The translations under genes and the position numbers were made by a program. Of a stretch of DNA of 6,468 nucleotides, positions 4,881 to 6,468 are shown piece after piece (positions within the stretch are counted from its first letter, which is position 1; each line of letters begins with the position of its first letter). The notes below the pieces were generated by a model. It had not been told where the DNA came from. It was given only the letters and a program-made list of their open reading frames with translations, and ran no database searches. Source of the stretch: Methanosarcinaceae archaeon. GTDB lineage: Archaea > Halobacteriota > Methanosarcinia > Methanosarcinales > Methanosarcinaceae. The stretch spans positions 1-6,468 of the forward strand of contig JAGAEB010000169.1 in assembly GCA_017613335.1 (NCBI GenBank), given 5' to 3'.

Positions 4881-6179
4881 TCACTCCGGCTCCGCCTTTC
4901 CGGAAGACGGACTGTCGTCCTTCTTCATGGAAACGGTATCAACGGCTTCGTACGGGTCGAAGGTATAAAAGGACATACATTCCTTGAGGGCTTCATTGGA
5001 AAGGACGACGAGTTTCTGATCGTCCCTTTCGATCGGCGGCTGACCGGATGCGATATACAGGAATTCCGCAAGATCGTAGACGGCGATGCCGTCATCGACG
5101 GGTTTTCCTTCTCTGTCGACACTCCCTTCGATGACGTTCTTCATGCAGCCGCCGCAGTTGGTGATGATGATGTCGGCGCCCTTTTCCTTGGCAAGTTTCC
5201 GGACGCTCCCGCTCTGGCGCAGTGAGATCCCGGGAAACGTCGTGCGGACGCCGCCGCCGAAGCCGCAGCACACGGAGCCTTCGGGCGTCGGGTTGACGAG
5301 AACGACGCCGGGGACGGCCTGAAGGATCTGCCGCGGGGCTTCATACATGCCGACGGAACGCGTCAGATGACAGGGATCCTGGTAATAGATCCTGAGCGGC
5401 GCGGCGATACCGGATGCAGAAGGGCCGGCTCTTTTTCTGAAGAGAGACGGATCGACCGGATCGAATTTCAGCTGGCCGGATCCGATCAGGCGCAGGATGT
5501 ATTCGGAAATCTGAAGGACTTCAAATCCGGGATCGCCGAAAAGCGCCGGATAGATGTTCTTAAAAGCGCGGTAGCATCCCGGGCACGTCGTGACAAGCGT
5601 TTCTGCGCCGAGGGCGCGGATCTTTCTGATGTTCCCGGGGCCTGTCTTCATGATCGGGCCGGTATTTCCGGCGCCGTAGGCGACAGAGCCGCAGCAGTTG
5701 TCCGCTCCGCTTAAGACGGCGCAGTCGACGCCTGCTTTTTTAAGGATGCGGACGGCGGCTTTTCCCATGATCTGATTCATGTAGGTCGCCGCGCAGCCGG
5801 GGAAGTAGACGACTTTGCTCTTCTTTCCTTCGTTTTCAAAAGCGATCGGCTTTTTCCACCGGGCGATCTGCAGGTAGATGTTTTTGTCGGAAAAGGGATC
5901 GGCGATCATCTGGGCTTCGCCCGGGCCGTTTACTCTTGTGTTTTTTTCGCGCGCCGCCGAGATCAGACGGCGGATCCCGAGCCCTACGGGGCAGGCGACC
6001 GTACAGACGTTGCAGGTATAGCATTTCCGGATATCATCGGACGGGAGAACTGCGCCCGTTTCCGTATCCAGATAAGTGCAGAGCGCGTCGATGATCCGGA
6101 TGTCATCATACTGAGGGCAGACATCGATGCACAGACCGCATTTCGTACATAAATTCCTGTAATCGTCCGTCAGTTTCAT
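4881..6179 (-). CDS. HdrD-like (Fe-S)-binding oxidoreductase subunit with two CCG domains
   Basis: This 432-residue protein has the full layout of heterodisulfide reductase subunit D and related GlcF/GlpC proteins. Two 4Fe-4S motifs lie at C11-C14-C17-C21 and C53-C56-C59-C63. Two complete CCG domains follow: C129, C162-C163, C199/C202, and C270, C304-C305, C342/C345. The spacing matches the CX31-39CCX35-36CXXC consensus that, in Hdr, builds the noncubane 4Fe-4S clusters that cleave disulfides. It lacks membrane segments, so it is probably cytoplasmic or attached to a partner. No HdrE-type cytochrome, HdrA or flavin oxidase gene is adjacent in the window, so the electron donor and substrate are unknown. 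The C-terminal tail (residues 415-432) is polar and likely disordered. It is the first gene of the minus-strand pair. ATG 6179 has GTGA 5 nt upstream; reading that GTG as start would add three residues. Function in true CoM-CoB heterodisulfide reduction is not established. Confidence 0.94.
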   Translation of the reverse strand: MKLTDDYRNLCTKCGLCIDVCPQYDDIRIIDALCTYLDTETGAVLPSDDIRKCYTCNVCTVACPVGLGIRRLISAAREKNTRVNGPGEAQMIADPFSDKNIYLQIARWKKPIAFENEGKKSKVVYFPGCAATYMNQIMGKAAVRILKKAGVDCAVLSGADNCCGSVAYGAGNTGPIMKTGPGNIRKIRALGAETLVTTCPGCYRAFKNIYPALFGDPGFEVLQISEYILRLIGSGQLKFDPVDPSLFRKRAGPSASGIAAPLRIYYQDPCHLTRSVGMYEAPRQILQAVPGVVLVNPTPEGSVCCGFGGGVRTTFPGISLRQSGSVRKLAKEKGADIIITNCGGCMKNVIEGSVDREGKPVDDGIAVYDLAEFLYIASGQPPIERDDQKLVVLSNEALKECMSFYTFDPYEAVDTVSMKKDDSPSSGKAEPE

Positions 6180-6184
6180 AAAAA

Positions 6185-6188
6185 TCAC
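6185..6188 (-). promoter_or_regulatory. Ribosome binding site of the HdrD-like gene
   Basis: GAGTGA then five T residues and ATG 6179 on the minus strand. The spacing equals that of the two other GTGA sites in this window. It favours ATG 6179 over the in-frame GTG at 6188. Confidence 0.55.
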
Positions 6189-6256
6189 TCGTCACTCGGC
6201 ATAACGCCGGAAAAACCGGAAATCCGCCGGGACGGAAAGGATAAAGGATTTCCCGT

Positions 6257-6265
6257 AATAAAAAA
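6257..6265 (-). promoter_or_regulatory. Possible box A of the iron-sulfur operon
   Basis: Read on the minus strand the element is TTTTTATTA inside a run of T. A start about 26 nt downstream would lie near 6235, giving a leader of about 55 nt. CCTTTATCC at about 6239-6247 is a weaker alternative closer to the gene. Confidence 0.4.
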
Positions 6266-6319
6266 CAATTGCTCCCGGACAGTTCCGGAAACGGACGAGG
6301 ACCGGACGATCCGGACAGG

Positions 6320-6468
6320 ACAGCACAGTGAAGTGACAGCACAGTGAAGTGAAAACACAGTGAAGTGAAAACACAGTGAAGTGACAGCACAGTGAAGTGA
6401 AAACACAGTGAAGTGACAGCACAGTGAAGTGAAAACACGGTGAAGTGAAAACACAGTGAAGTGAAAAC
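6320..6468. repeat. 16-bp tandem repeat upstream of the iron-sulfur operon
   Basis: Nine full 16-bp units run from 6320 to 6463 and a tenth is cut by the right edge. The 12-base core CACAGTGAAGTG is identical in every unit except unit 8, which has CACGGTGAAGTG. The four-base linker is either ACAG (A) or AAAA (B), in the order A A B B A B A B B. The period is not a multiple of three, so a protein repeat is unlikely even though all minus-strand frames stay open. It lies about 55 nt and more upstream of the likely operon promoter, so it could bind a regulator, or be a simple minisatellite. Confidence 0.95.

Noticed and set aside
6106..6454. Minus-strand frames encoding Cys/His/Phe-rich repeats (FSLHCVFTSLC type)
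   Set aside because: They arise because the 16-bp repeat has no minus-strand stop in any frame. The period is not a multiple of three, and they overlap the start of the HdrD-like gene.

Overview
The window looks like chromosomal DNA of a euryarchaeon, probably a methanogen. The evidence is: a COG1709-type archaeal HTH regulator; a heterodisulfide-reductase-D-like iron-sulfur protein; AT-rich box-A-like promoters about 25 nt ahead of presumed transcript starts; and ribosome binding sites of the GTGA/GGTG type, which match the archaeal 16S 3' end. Genus cannot be read from this sequence.

Left part (1-1060): one long reading frame on the minus strand runs off the left edge without a stop. It is easy to miss because both ends are not in the window. 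It encodes a Cas4-like protein of the PD-(D/E)XK superfamily. The N-terminal CPRRLYY motif is kept, but the residues expected to form the nuclease site look replaced. It also carries a Ser/Pro-rich N-terminus, a Thr-Pro-Gly repeat and a 12-residue tandem repeat (36-bp DNA repeat, 1-119). No CRISPR array or other cas gene is visible.

Middle part (1060-2770): a divergent intergenic region carries back-to-back promoters. To its right is a two-gene, AT-richer unit: a Sec-exported 306-residue protein with a Gly/Ala-rich hydrophobic C-terminal hairpin and aromatic tail, then a four-helix membrane protein of 109 residues. A strong hairpin plus T-tract closes the unit. The layout resembles a secreted bacteriocin-like toxin with an immunity protein, but this is inference. 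The leader of the first gene holds a perfect 8-bp inverted repeat, one arm of which could also pair with the ribosome binding site.

Next (2890-3670): a probably leaderless HTH regulator gene stands alone, converging on the right-hand operon with a hairpin between them.

Right part (3780-6270, minus strand): a two-gene operon encodes an HdrD-like protein with two 4Fe-4S clusters and two complete CCG domains, followed by an AIR-synthase-related ATP-binding protein that lacks the signature ends of HypE and SelD. Upstream of its promoter lies a 16-bp tandem repeat (6320-6468) that continues past the right edge.
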